In this document: positions 15,970 through 24,373 of the stretch, piece after piece
How positions within the stretch are numbered: position 1 is the stretch's first letter
Layout of the letters: every line of letters starts with the position of its first letter
From: Actinomycetospora soli
GTDB lineage: Bacteria > Actinomycetota > Actinomycetes > Mycobacteriales > Pseudonocardiaceae
DNA length: 64,000 nt
NCBI RefSeq assembly: GCF_021026295.1
Contig: NZ_JAJNDA010000001.1
Coordinates: forward strand, 372,001-436,000
Reading direction: 5' to 3'
Notes under the pieces: generated by a model
The model's database searches: none
What the model saw: the letters and a program-made list of their open reading frames with translations, nothing else
What the model was told of the DNA's origin: nothing
Program-made: the position numbers and the translations under genes

Positions 15970-18224
15970 CCGGCTCCCCCGCGCGGTGCGCCCGGGCAGG
16001 CTGCGACGGCACGGCGGCGGACGACGGCGGCTGCGAATCCTGCGGCCACGGGCCGACCACGACGTCCCCGCCCGCCACGGCAGCCTCCGGTCCGGTCACG
16101 GCAGCCGGCCCGGCGACGGCAGCCGGTCCGGCGACGGCGGCCTCCGGCGGCTCGGGGTCGACGCCGTCGGGTCGCAGCGACTCCGGCTCGCGGCGGGGAT
16201 CGGGACGGGGACCGGGTCGCGGCTCGGGGCGCGGTTCCGGGCGCAGCCGGTCGGGGTCCGGGCGGCGGACGATCGGCGCGGGCCTCGTCGCGATCGACCC
16301 GGAACCGGCCGCCGATCCCGCGGACGCGGTGCTCGCCGACCCGACGGTGCCGGAGCGCAGCCGGTACTGCGGGGCGTGCGACGCGCCGGTCGGGCGCGCC
16401 CGCGGCGGGCGCCCGGGCCGCACCGAGGGGTTCTGTCCGCAGTGCGGCACCCGCTTCTCGTTCACGCCGGGGCTCGCGGCGGGCGACCTCGTGGCCGACC
16501 AGTACGAGGTGCTCGGCTGCCTCGCGCACGGCGGCCTGGGCTGGATCTACCTGGCGCGCGACCGCCGGGTCCGCGACCGGTGGGTGGTGCTCAAGGGCCT
16601 GCTGAACACCGGGGACGCCGCCGCCCTCGCCGCCGCGGACGCCGAGCAGGGCTTCCTGGCCCAGCTGGTGCACCCGCACATCGTCCGGATCTACAACGTG
16701 GTCGCGGACGGGGACGCGACCTACATCGTCATGGAGTACGTCGGCGGGCGGTCGCTGCGGACGATGCGCGACCCGCACGGGCCGATGGACCCCGAGCACG
16801 CGCTCGCCTACGTCCTCGAGGTCCTGCCGGCGCTCGCCCACATGCACGACCGCGGCCTGCTCTACTGCGACTTCAAGCCCGACAACGTCGTGCAGACCGG
16901 CACCGACGTCACCCTGATCGACCTCGGTGCCGTCCGCCATGTCGACGAGCCCGGCGGCGACGTGTGGGGCACGGTCGGCTACCAGGCCCCGGAGATCGGC
17001 CCGGACGGCGTGGGGCCGTCGGTCGCCTCGGACGTCTACACCGTCGGGCGGACGCTCGCGGTGCTCGTCGCGGACTTCGACTTCCACGGCGCGATGCGCG
17101 ACGTGCTGCCGCTGCCCGAGGACGCCCCCGCCCTGCAGCAGGAACCGCTGCGGCGGCTCCTGGAGCGGGCCACCGCCCTCGACCCGTCGGCCCGCTTCGG
17201 AGACGTGGAGACCCTCGCCGACCAGATGGAGGGGGTGCTGCGCCAGCTCACCGCCGTGCACACCGCCCCGCCGCCGCGCCTGTCGACGATGCTCGCGGCC
17301 CCGCCGGCGGCGGTGGGGGTCGACGCGCCCGCCGGCCCGGAGGAGCTCGCGGCCGCCCTGCCCCCGCCGCTGCCCGACCCCGACGACCCGGCCACCCCCG
17401 AGATCGTCGCGGCGGGCGCCCAGGGCCCCCGCGCGGTCCTGGCCGCGGTGTCGGCCACGGGGGCCCTCGACACCGACCAGGCCCGGCTCGCGGCCGTGAC
17501 CGCGCACCTCGACGCGGGAGAGACCGAGGCCGCGGGCCGGGCCCTCGAACGGCACGCGCTGCCCGGGGAGTGGACGTGGGCGTGGCTGCGGGCGCGCCAC
17601 GCCGCCGCGACCGGCGCCGCCCGGGCGGCGGCGCGCCTCGCCGACGAGGTCGCGGACGCGCTGCCGGGCGAACTCGCGCCGACGTTCGCGCTCGCCGTGC
17701 TCGGTGAGCACGCAGCGGCGGCGGCCGGGGAGCTCGCCGACGAGGTGACCGTCGAGCGGTTCGAACGCGTCTGGCGCACCGACCGCACGTGGACCGGGGC
17801 CGCCTTCGCCCTGGCCCGGCTGCGAGTGGGCCGGGGCGACCGCGCCGGTGCCGTCGCGGTGCTCGACGAGGTGCCGCCGACGTCGGTGCACGCCCCGGAC
17901 GCGCGGGTCGCGGCCGTCCGGGTGCTCCTCGGCGCGCCGCGTCTGACACGCTCGACGGTCATGGAGGCCGGAGCGCGCACGGGGGAGGTCGACCTGGACC
18001 CGTTGCGTGCCGCGACCCTGCAGACCGAGGTGCTCGAGGCCTACCGCGGACTGGACGACGCCGGGACCACCGGCAGCCTGTTCGGCTGCGCCCTCGACGA
18101 CCACGCGCTCGGGCTCGCGCTCGAGTCGCGGTACCGGTTGCGGGCCCGCTTCGCCCGCACGACGGCGGAGCGGTTCGCCCTGGTCGACGCGGCCAACGAC
18201 GCCCGCCCCTGGACCGCACGATGA
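15966..18224 (+). CDS. pknG: Ser/Thr protein kinase PknG
   Basis: 752 residues. An extra N-terminal CESCGHG motif and a long low-complexity Ala/Gly/Arg/Ser stretch (about 35-100) precede the rubredoxin-like metal site (YCGACDAP and FCPQCGTRF, about 137-163). The kinase domain is at about 175-420 with LKGLLNTGD (ATP Lys), LLYCDFKPDNV (catalytic Asp) and DLG in place of DFG, all as in PknG of Mycobacterium. A C-terminal TPR-like helical region follows (about 480-740). PknG phosphorylates FHA regulators such as GarA/OdhI and so controls 2-oxoglutarate metabolism. GTG start; the stop overlaps the next ATG (ATGA). Cytosolic or membrane-associated. Confidence 0.95.
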   Translation: MTGSPARCARAGCDGTAADDGGCESCGHGPTTTSPPATAASGPVTAAGPATAAGPATAASGGSGSTPSGRSDSGSRRGSGRGPGRGSGRGSGRSRSGSGRRTIGAGLVAIDPEPAADPADAVLADPTVPERSRYCGACDAPVGRARGGRPGRTEGFCPQCGTRFSFTPGLAAGDLVADQYEVLGCLAHGGLGWIYLARDRRVRDRWVVLKGLLNTGDAAALAAADAEQGFLAQLVHPHIVRIYNVVADGDATYIVMEYVGGRSLRTMRDPHGPMDPEHALAYVLEVLPALAHMHDRGLLYCDFKPDNVVQTGTDVTLIDLGAVRHVDEPGGDVWGTVGYQAPEIGPDGVGPSVASDVYTVGRTLAVLVADFDFHGAMRDVLPLPEDAPALQQEPLRRLLERATALDPSARFGDVETLADQMEGVLRQLTAVHTAPPPRLSTMLAAPPAAVGVDAPAGPEELAAALPPPLPDPDDPATPEIVAAGAQGPRAVLAAVSATGALDTDQARLAAVTAHLDAGETEAAGRALERHALPGEWTWAWLRARHAAATGAARAAARLADEVADALPGELAPTFALAVLGEHAAAAAGELADEVTVERFERVWRTDRTWTGAAFALARLRVGRGDRAGAVAVLDEVPPTSVHAPDARVAAVRVLLGAPRLTRSTVMEAGARTGEVDLDPLRAATLQTEVLEAYRGLDDAGTTGSLFGCALDDHALGLALESRYRLRARFARTTAERFALVDAANDARPWTAR

Positions 18225-19468
18225 CGGCCGCGGGCGCCACGGACCGGGCCGCGGACCCCGGGAGCGACGTGGACGGGGACGACCGGGGAGCGCTCTGCGG
18301 CGCGTGCGGCGAGGCCGGGGAACCCGGAGACCGGTTCTGCGAGGCCTGCGGGGCACCCCTGGCGGAGACGGCGGGACCACCGCCGGAACGGCGGCCCGGG
18401 ACGCGGGCGCGACCGGTCACCGCGCGGGTCGGGCCCGCGGTGCCGGAGGATACCGACGGACGGTCGCCGACGGCCGGGGACGAGACGCCGCACGCGGCGT
18501 GCGGGGAGGGCACCATCGCCGACGGAGCAGCCGACGAGGCCGCCGAGCGGGCTGCCGACGAGGCAGCCGGACGGGCCGCCGGGGACGGCGGGGACGGCGG
18601 GCCGGCCGGGGACGACCTGGCGGCCGGGACCGTCCCCGCCGACGCGCGGGAGCACGCCGAGCACGCGGTCCCGGGGGCGGCCGCGATCACCGACCTGGGC
18701 CGGGTCCGGGCCGCCAACGAGGACGCCTACGGCCTGGCCCGGCTGCCCCTGGCCGGGGACGCCGGGGAGCTCGTCGTCGGGGTGGTCTGCGACGGGGTGG
18801 CCTCGGTGCCGGGCAGCGAGGCCGCCTCGCTGGCCGCCTGCACCGCGGTCCTGGACGCCGCGCACGACGCGCTCGCCCACCCGGACGTCGACGACCCGGA
18901 CCTCACCGCGACCGGCGGGGTCGACCTCACCGAGCTCGCGCACGTCTGCGCGGACGCGGCGACGGACGCGGTGGCGGCCCTCGCCGTCGGCCGGGACGCG
19001 CCGGCCTGCACCTACGTGTCGGCGCTGGTGGTCGACGAGATCCTCGTGATCAGCTGGATCGGCGACAGCCGCGCCTACTGGCTGGTGCCGGACGACCCGG
19101 AGGAGTCGGTGGTGCTGACCACCGACGACTCCTGGGCGGCCGAGGCCGTCGCGATCGGGCTGCTGGACGCGGAGGCGGCCTACGCCGATCCGCGCGCGCA
19201 CGCGATCACCCGCTGGGTCGCGGCGGACGGACCGCCCGGTCCCGCCCACGTCGTGGCGCACGCGGCCGACCGGCCCGGCAAGGTGCTGATCTGCAGCGAC
19301 GGGCTCTGGAACCACGTCCCGGTGCCCGCCGACCTTGCGCGGCTGGTCGCCGACCGCCCGGCGGACACGGCCACGGCGATGCTGCACGCGGCCCTCGACG
19401 ACGGCGGCACCGACAACACCACGCTCGTCGTCGTCGACGTGGCCGTCCCGGAGCGGGACACGCCGTGA
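18221..19468 (+). CDS. PP2C-family Ser/Thr phosphatase with N-terminal zinc ribbon
   Basis: 415 residues. An N-terminal double-Cys zinc-ribbon motif (CGACGEAG then RFCEACGAPL, about 26-48) echoes the rubredoxin-like part of PknG; a disordered acidic/Ala linker follows. From about residue 150 there is a complete PP2C domain: RVRAANEDAYG, VVCDGVAS, SWIGDSRAYW, ICSDGLWNH and GGTDNTTLVVVDV, so all metal-binding Asp positions are present and it should be active. Inferred role: removes phosphates placed by PknG, possibly from the FHA protein encoded next. ATGA overlap with pknG and GTGA overlap with the FHA gene show tight coupling. Confidence 0.88.
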   Translation: MTAAGATDRAADPGSDVDGDDRGALCGACGEAGEPGDRFCEACGAPLAETAGPPPERRPGTRARPVTARVGPAVPEDTDGRSPTAGDETPHAACGEGTIADGAADEAAERAADEAAGRAAGDGGDGGPAGDDLAAGTVPADAREHAEHAVPGAAAITDLGRVRAANEDAYGLARLPLAGDAGELVVGVVCDGVASVPGSEAASLAACTAVLDAAHDALAHPDVDDPDLTATGGVDLTELAHVCADAATDAVAALAVGRDAPACTYVSALVVDEILVISWIGDSRAYWLVPDDPEESVVLTTDDSWAAEAVAIGLLDAEAAYADPRAHAITRWVAADGPPGPAHVVAHAADRPGKVLICSDGLWNHVPVPADLARLVADRPADTATAMLHAALDDGGTDNTTLVVVDVAVPERDTP

Positions 19469-19905
19469 CCGGACCCCACCCGCCGTCGGGGACGGGGGCG
19501 TGGACGGTGACCGTGGAGGCCGACCGCCGCTACTACGAGACGGTCGTGGCCCGCGAGGGCCCCGACATCGCCGCCGTGACCTTCCCGGACGGGTATCCCC
19601 GCGCCGAGGTCGCGCTGACCGGCGCGGAGGTGCGGATCGGGCGGCGCCGGGTCAACGGCTCCACCCCGCCGCCGCAGATCGACCTCGCCGGGCCGCCGCT
19701 CGACCCCGGGGTGTCCCACCTGCACGCGGTCCTGCTGCCGCTGCCCGACGACGACGGCTGGTCGGTGCTCGACCCCGGCTCGACGAACGGCACCACGATC
19801 AACTACGCGGACGACCCGATCGCGCTCGACACCGTGGTCCCGCTGCGGGCGGGCGACCGGGTGCACGTGGGGGCCTTCACGACGCTCGTGCTCGGCCGCG
19901 TCTGA
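19465..19905 (+). CDS. FHA-domain protein of the PknG operon
   Basis: 146 residues, GTG start overlapping the phosphatase stop (GTGA). The C-terminal two-thirds is an FHA phosphothreonine-binding domain: VRIGRRR (phosphate-binding Arg), DPGVSHLHAVLL (Ser and His) and DPGSTNGTTIN are all in place. The N-terminal roughly 50 residues (VTVEADRRYYETVVA) form a short beta-rich region; no TxT motif like the ETTS/ETTT phosphorylation site of GarA/OdhI is evident, so it may be a reader of phosphorylated partners and not the metabolic switch itself. It closes the glnX-glnH-pknG-PP2C-FHA operon. Confidence 0.88.
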   Translation: MTGPHPPSGTGAWTVTVEADRRYYETVVAREGPDIAAVTFPDGYPRAEVALTGAEVRIGRRRVNGSTPPPQIDLAGPPLDPGVSHLHAVLLPLPDDDGWSVLDPGSTNGTTINYADDPIALDTVVPLRAGDRVHVGAFTTLVLGRV

Positions 19906-19915
19906 CGCCGACGGC

Positions 19916-21109
19916 TCAGGTCGTGCCGGCCTGCCACTGCGGGAACGGCATCTCCCAGTCGCCCCACCGGTCCCACAGCGGGAGCGCGGGGCCGCCGGAG
20001 TTCGTCACCTCGACGACGTCGCCGACGCCGAAGTGGTCGTAGAACCACTGCGCATCGGCGGGGCTGAGGTTGACGCAGCCGTGCGAGACGTTGTCGTTGC
20101 CCTGCTGGCCGACCGACCACGGGGCCGAGTGCACGAACTCGCCGTCGTCGGAGATGCGCTCGTCGAGCAGCACCGTCTCCCGGTAGTAGCCGGGCTGGCC
20201 GGGCATGACCCCGTAGGTCGCGGAATCCATGACGACGCTGGGCTGCTTGTCGGAGATGACGTGGGGGCCGGTGTGGGTCGGGAACGTCGGCGACCCGAGG
20301 CTGATCTTCATCGTCCTCACCACGGCCCCGTTGTCGAGGATCTGCATCTGCTCGCTCGCGCCGTCGGCCTTCGCGATCCAGGCGTCGTGGACGTGGAAGG
20401 TCTCGTGGACGTCCCGGGCGCCGAACGCACCGCCGCCGAGGTCGGTGCCGTAGAGCTTCCCGTCGAGCCGGACGGTGCTGCCGGGCTTCCAGTACTCCGC
20501 CGGGCGGTAGTCCACCTGGGTGGCCGAGATCCAGTGCCAGGCGCCGGTCTGGGGTGGCGTGGAGGTGATGCGGAGCGCGGCGACAGCGTTGTTCCTGTCG
20601 GTCACGGCGTGACTGAACGTCACCGCGATCGGCTGGCCGACCCCGACGTCCGTCGTACCCGGGTCGACCGCGGCGGTGTCGGTCTGCTTCGGGTCGAGGG
20701 TGGTGACGGTGGACTGCAGGTGCGTCGGCGCGCCCTGGGGCGAGACGGCGTCGGTGACGACGGTGTAGGTCCGTCCGTACGCGAGCGGCTCGGTGGTGGT
20801 CCACGTGGTGCCGTCGGCGGCCGTGGTCCCGGCGACCCGGTCGCCCGCCGGGTTGGTCATCCGCACCGCGGTGAGCCGCCCGCCGTCGGCGTGCACGCGG
20901 ATCGGGGTGGCCGGGTTGACGGCGACCGCCGGGTCGACGGTGACCCGCGGGCCGGGTGGCAGCGCCGGCGCGGCGGACGCCGCGGGCGACGCCCCGCCCG
21001 CTCCCGGCGCGCCGGTCGACGAGCAGGCCGTGAGCGCGGCGACGAGGACGAGGAACGTGGTCAGCAGGACGCCGCGCGCCCGGACACCCCTCGGATCGGT
21101 CCCCTGCAC
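19916..21109 (-). CDS. Lipoprotein L,D-transpeptidase (LdtMt2-like, Ig domains plus YkuD)
   Basis: 397 residues, GTG start. Lipoprotein signal with lipobox ALTAC at about 25-29, two Ig-like beta domains (about 50-250, including SPQGAPTHLQSTVTTLDP), then a YkuD catalytic domain with HSAPWSVG...NVSHGCVNL near residue 340, containing the His and nucleophilic Cys of L,D-transpeptidases. It makes 3-3 cross-links in peptidoglycan outside the membrane and is insensitive to most penicillins; carbapenems inhibit the family. A Trp-rich C-terminal tail (LWDRWGDWEMPFPQW) matches mycobacterial LdtMt2-type proteins. Monocistronic; convergent with the FHA operon. Confidence 0.93.
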   Translation of the reverse strand: MQGTDPRGVRARGVLLTTFLVLVAALTACSSTGAPGAGGASPAASAAPALPPGPRVTVDPAVAVNPATPIRVHADGGRLTAVRMTNPAGDRVAGTTAADGTTWTTTEPLAYGRTYTVVTDAVSPQGAPTHLQSTVTTLDPKQTDTAAVDPGTTDVGVGQPIAVTFSHAVTDRNNAVAALRITSTPPQTGAWHWISATQVDYRPAEYWKPGSTVRLDGKLYGTDLGGGAFGARDVHETFHVHDAWIAKADGASEQMQILDNGAVVRTMKISLGSPTFPTHTGPHVISDKQPSVVMDSATYGVMPGQPGYYRETVLLDERISDDGEFVHSAPWSVGQQGNDNVSHGCVNLSPADAQWFYDHFGVGDVVEVTNSGGPALPLWDRWGDWEMPFPQWQAGTT

Positions 21110-21260
21110 GTCCGTCCCTCATTTCCCGGCGCGAGGTACGCCGGGGTCCACAGTGGCACACCGTCCCGGGGGCACGGGTGCTCGCCCCGTGCTGTTTTCG
21201 CAGGTCCAACGCCTGATTCGTCCCCGGATCGGCCTCGGGCGTGCGGTTCGCGCGGTACGT

Positions 21261-21473
21261 CTACAGGGGTCGACGCCCACGGAAGTGGGCCGGGGTGGAC
21301 GAGAGGGCGACCACGATGTCGAAGACGTCGGTGTACGCACGGTCGGGCAACTGCTCGATCTTGCGCTGCATGAGGGTGTCGACCCCGTGGTCGGCGGCCG
21401 CCGCCGCGATCTCCTCGCGCCGGAGCGGGAACGCCACGTCGCCCAGGACGGCGGCGAACGCGGAAGCTCTCAC
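21261..21473 (-). CDS. DUF2795 small protein
   Basis: 70 residues from a GTG at 21473. The sequence AVLGDVAFPLRREEIAAAA, then LMQRKIEQLPDRAYTDVFDI, matches the DUF2795 pattern (a short helical domain with an FP...L...A...LE.LPD..Y motif). Function unknown; such proteins are common in actinobacteria. Start uncertain: GGAGG lies only a few bases upstream, and a TTGACG plus TACCAC pair further upstream could place the transcription start close to this GTG. It is divergent from the MerR gene, with about 100 bp between them. Confidence 0.55.
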   Translation of the reverse strand: MRASAFAAVLGDVAFPLRREEIAAAAADHGVDTLMQRKIEQLPDRAYTDVFDIVVALSSTPAHFRGRRPL

Positions 21474-21535
21474 GTCCTCCAGTGGTACCGGCGGTAACAG
21501 GTACTCGTCAACGTGAGTACCGCCCCGCTCCGGGC

Positions 21536-21565
21536 TGGCTTCGAGTGCACTCGAAGTCGTAGCGT
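21536..21565 (+). promoter_or_regulatory. MerR-type promoter with 18-bp operator palindrome
   Basis: CTTCGAGTGCACTCGAAG (21539-21556) is a perfect palindrome lying between a -35-like TGGCTT (21536-21541) and a -10 TAGCGT (21560-21565), spacer 18. This is where MerR regulators bind their own promoter. The GTG follows the -10 by 8 nt, so the mRNA is probably leaderless. Confidence 0.7.
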
Positions 21566-21573
21566 CGACGACC

Positions 21574-22071
21574 GTGACGAGCACGCTGGAGCACCCCCAC
21601 CCGGCCACCCGCCTGCGGAGCGTCCTCGAGTCGGCCGCGGCCGAGGACGGCACGCTGCCGCCGCTGGACCAGGCCCTGGTCCGCGCGATGGCCCTGCCCG
21701 AGGACCTGCCCGAGACGCTCGGCATCGCCGAGGTCGCCGAGCTGACCGGCATCACCGCCCACACGCTGCGTTACTACGAGCGCATCGGGCTCGTGACCGT
21801 CGCCCGGGACGCGGCGGGCCGCCGGACCTACGACCGGGCCGCCCTCGGCCGCGTCATGTTCGTGACCTGGCTGCGCCTCTCGGGGATGCCGATCGCGACG
21901 GTGACGCGCTACGTCGAGCTGGCGCAGGAGGGCCCGCACACCTCCGACGCACGCCTCGACCTGCTCCTCGAGCACCGCGCCTCCGTGGTCTCGCACCTGC
22001 GGGACCTGCAGACCGCCCTCGCCGTCGTCGACTACAAGATCACCACCTACGGGGGGTCGTGCGGGAGCTGA
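21574..22071 (+). CDS. MerR-family transcriptional regulator (autoregulated)
   Basis: 165 residues, GTG start. After an N-terminal extension of about 45 residues comes the MerR DNA-binding domain (LGIAEVAELTGITAHTLRYY, ERIGLV, GRRTYDRAALGRVMFVTWLR), then a helical dimerisation segment with ASVVSHLRDLQTALAVVDYK. Members of this subgroup usually respond to organic or redox signals; only one Cys (YGGSCGS, near the end) is present, so a metal sensor is unlikely. Its promoter contains a perfect operator palindrome, supporting autoregulation. The target may be this gene alone or the methyltransferase gene 97 bp downstream. Confidence 0.88.
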   Translation: MTSTLEHPHPATRLRSVLESAAAEDGTLPPLDQALVRAMALPEDLPETLGIAEVAELTGITAHTLRYYERIGLVTVARDAAGRRTYDRAALGRVMFVTWLRLSGMPIATVTRYVELAQEGPHTSDARLDLLLEHRASVVSHLRDLQTALAVVDYKITTYGGSCGS

Positions 22072-22100
22072 CCCGCCACAGAGGGTAAAGCTCGCTCGAC

Positions 22101-22120
22101 AGGGTGTCGTGATACACCCT
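22101..22120. promoter_or_regulatory. Inverted repeat upstream of the SAM methyltransferase gene
   Basis: AGGGTGT (22101-22107) and ACACCCT (22114-22120) form a perfect 7-bp inverted repeat with a 6-nt centre, just upstream of a possible -10 TAGAAC (22127-22132). Could be an operator; no binding protein assigned. Confidence 0.35.
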
Positions 22121-22168
22121 GATGGCCTAGAACGATGGGCTGAAGAGTGGTGCGACCCGGGGGTGGAC

Positions 22169-22978
22169 ATGGAGCGGATCGAGGCGGACCTGGCGTCGAC
22201 CGACGACCTCGCCGCCATGGAGGCCCCGAACCTCGCCCGGGCCACGAACTACCTCGTCGGCGGCGGCGCCAACTTCGCCGCCGACCGCGCCGCGGTGAAC
22301 GCCCTCCTCGCGATGGACCCGGACGTCGGGCTGCGCTTCCTCGCCTCCCGGGCCTTCGTCGCCCGGGCCGTGCGGACGGCGCTCGACGGGGGCTGCGACC
22401 AGTTCCTCGACCTCGGGTCCGGCATCCCCTCCCCCGGCGGCCTGCACACGCTCGTCGGGCCCGCGGGCGCCCGGGTGGTGTACGTCGACGTCGACCCCGT
22501 CGCGATCGCGCACACGTGCGAGCTCCTCGTCGACCAGAAGGAGGCCGACCGCACGGCGGCCGTCCGCGCGGATCTCCGGGAACCGGACCACGTGCTCGCC
22601 GCGGCCCGCGGCACGGACCTGATCGACCCCGACCGCCCCGTCACCCTCGTCTGCAACGCCGTGCTGCAGTGGCTCGCCGACAGTGACGACACGGAGCTCG
22701 CGGACGTCCTCGAGCGCTACCGCGCGGCGCTGGCGCCGGGGAGCCGGCTCGTGCTGGCCGTGGCACACCCGGACCTGCTCGAGGGCGCCGAGCTGGTGGA
22801 GCGGCCGCCGACGATCGAGGCGGTCGTCGCCCCGCTCCGCCTGCGGAGCCGGACCGAGCTGACCCGCATCCTCGGGCGCTGGGAGGTCCGGCCCCCGGGC
22901 ATCGTCGACGTCGTGGACTGGCCCGTCGTCTCGGGCACCGACCCCGCCGGCTTCTACGCGGTGTACGCCACGCGGTGA
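22169..22978 (+). CDS. S-adenosylmethionine-dependent methyltransferase (Methyltransf_19 / DUF574 type)
   Basis: 269 residues from the ATG at 22169 (GTG at 22163 also possible). The hallmark of this actinobacterial family is present: the N-terminal ARATNYLVGGGANFAADR followed by a Rossmann SAM site, QFLDLGSGIPSPGG, then VVYVDVDPVAI and VTLVCNAVLQWL. These proteins are abundant in actinomycetes and their substrates are mostly unknown. I rejected the GTG at 22109 because the residues before 22163 do not resemble the family. A palindrome sits upstream, so expression may be controlled, perhaps by the neighbouring MerR protein (inference). Confidence 0.85.
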   Translation: MERIEADLASTDDLAAMEAPNLARATNYLVGGGANFAADRAAVNALLAMDPDVGLRFLASRAFVARAVRTALDGGCDQFLDLGSGIPSPGGLHTLVGPAGARVVYVDVDPVAIAHTCELLVDQKEADRTAAVRADLREPDHVLAAARGTDLIDPDRPVTLVCNAVLQWLADSDDTELADVLERYRAALAPGSRLVLAVAHPDLLEGAELVERPPTIEAVVAPLRLRSRTELTRILGRWEVRPPGIVDVVDWPVVSGTDPAGFYAVYATR

Positions 22979-23101
22979 TCGGCCGGACCCACGGACGGGT
23001 CCCGGGTCACCCCATCGTGTAGGCGCGACGACCGTGTCGTCACGAGCAGACTTCGCGCCGCGACCCGACCGGGCCGCGCGGGGATGCAGGGGGCGATGGC
23101 G

Positions 23102-24331
23102 ATGCGGGCTGGACGGTTCCGGAGGGCGGTCCTGGCGGGGGCGATGGGGATCGCCTGCGCCGTCACGACGACGGGTGTGGCGGCGGCCGCTGCGCCTGCC
23201 CCCGCGCCGGCGGGCGCGACGGTGGTGGGGACGAAGACCGCCCGCTGCCCGGCGACGGTCGCGACGATCCAGGCGGCCGTGACCGCCGCGACGCCCGGCT
23301 CGACGATCTTCGTGTGCGCGGGGACGTACCCGGAGCGGGTGTCGATCACCAAGCCGGTGCGGCTGCTCGGGGCCCAGTACGGCCGGGACGCGCGGGGCGG
23401 GCGGACGAACGCGGCCGACGAGTCGGTGGTCACCGGGGCGACCGGGGGCTTCGCCGTCGGCACCGTCTCCGGCGTCGTCATCGACGGCTTCACGATCTCC
23501 GGGAGCGGCGCGAACGGCATCGATGCCTTCTCGAAGGGCAACGGCTTCACGATCGTCAACAACGTGATCACGGGCAACGCCAACGGCATGAACGTGAACG
23601 CCACCGGTCCGGCGCCCTCGACGATCGCGCGGAACCGGATCGTCGCGAACAACGCCGTGCCCGACCCGCAGGGCGGCACCGGCGTGCTCATCACCTCGGG
23701 TGCGGCCAACGCGCTGACGATCTCCGACAACCTGTTCGGCGGGCACACCAGTGCAGCCGTGAACTCGATCGGCGATCCGGGCAACCGCTCGAGGGGGCTC
23801 GTCGTCCGCGACAACCGCAGCGTCGACGACGCCACCCTGGTCGTGATCAACAACGCCGACGGTGCGCTCGTCACGCGAAACATCGCGACCAAGTCCCCGA
23901 CCGCCGTCGCGGGGACCGGCATCTTCGTCGTCGGCAACACCGACCGGCTGACGGTCAGCCGCAACGTCCTGACCGGCGGGAAGGGCAACGGGCTCTCGGC
24001 CAACGGCGCCGTGCCGTTCGGGGCGGCGCCGAGCACGAACCTCGTGGTCGACACGAACACGATCAGCGGCCGCACGGGCACCGGCATCCTGATCAACGAG
24101 GGTGCGGGCACCGTCGTCGGGAACGTCGTCGCCGCATCCGGCGCGAACGGTGTCGCCGCGGCCGCGACCGCCACGGGGGTCCGGTTCGAGCGCAACGTGG
24201 CCACGGGCAGCGTCGGGAAGGACTGCGCCGACGCCTCGACGGGCGCCGGAACGCTGGGCACCGCGAACACCTGGGTGCGCAACGTCGGGCGGACCGCCAC
24301 GCCGACCGGGCTGTGCCTTCCAGGCAGGTGA
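23102..24331 (+). CDS. Secreted right-handed parallel beta-helix protein (pectate-lyase-like fold)
   Basis: 409 residues. Start chosen at 23102 because AGGGGG lies 8 nt before it; ATGs at 23084 and 23096 are less well placed. A Sec signal peptide (RFRRAVLAGAMGIACAV) ends near residue 30. The body is a run of beta-helix turns with the repeated pattern of Asn/Gly-rich corners (VIDGFTISGSGANGI, NNVITGNANGMNVN, ARNRIVANN, SDNLFGGHTS, TRNIATKSP, SRNVLTGGKGNGL, TNTISGRTGTGI). Such folds are found in polysaccharide lyases and in NosD-type proteins; no catalytic set can be assigned, so an extracellular glycan-binding or -cleaving role is only a guess. Followed by a long terminator shared with cobN. 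Confidence 0.8.
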   Translation: MRAGRFRRAVLAGAMGIACAVTTTGVAAAAAPAPAPAGATVVGTKTARCPATVATIQAAVTAATPGSTIFVCAGTYPERVSITKPVRLLGAQYGRDARGGRTNAADESVVTGATGGFAVGTVSGVVIDGFTISGSGANGIDAFSKGNGFTIVNNVITGNANGMNVNATGPAPSTIARNRIVANNAVPDPQGGTGVLITSGAANALTISDNLFGGHTSAAVNSIGDPGNRSRGLVVRDNRSVDDATLVVINNADGALVTRNIATKSPTAVAGTGIFVVGNTDRLTVSRNVLTGGKGNGLSANGAVPFGAAPSTNLVVDTNTISGRTGTGILINEGAGTVVGNVVAASGANGVAAAATATGVRFERNVATGSVGKDCADASTGAGTLGTANTWVRNVGRTATPTGLCLPGR

Positions 24332-24372
24332 GCAGAAAAGGTGGCTATAGCGACCTTTTCTGCTCACCTGCC
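24323..24372. terminator. Bidirectional terminator with perfect 20-bp stem
   Basis: GGCAGGTGAGCAGAAAAGGT (24323-24342) is exactly complementary to 24353-24372, with a 10-nt loop that itself contains the palindrome GCTATAGC. It sits between convergent genes; the stem includes the TGA of the beta-helix gene and ends two bases before the cobN stop. The A/T runs inside the stem give a U-tract in either direction. Confidence 0.9.
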
Positions 24373-24373
24373 G

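Noticed and set aside
21172-21198. GCACGGG/CCCGTGC hairpin followed by TGTTTT on the plus strand
   Set aside because: Looks like an intrinsic terminator, but no rightward gene ends there; both flanking genes run leftward, for which no U-tract follows.
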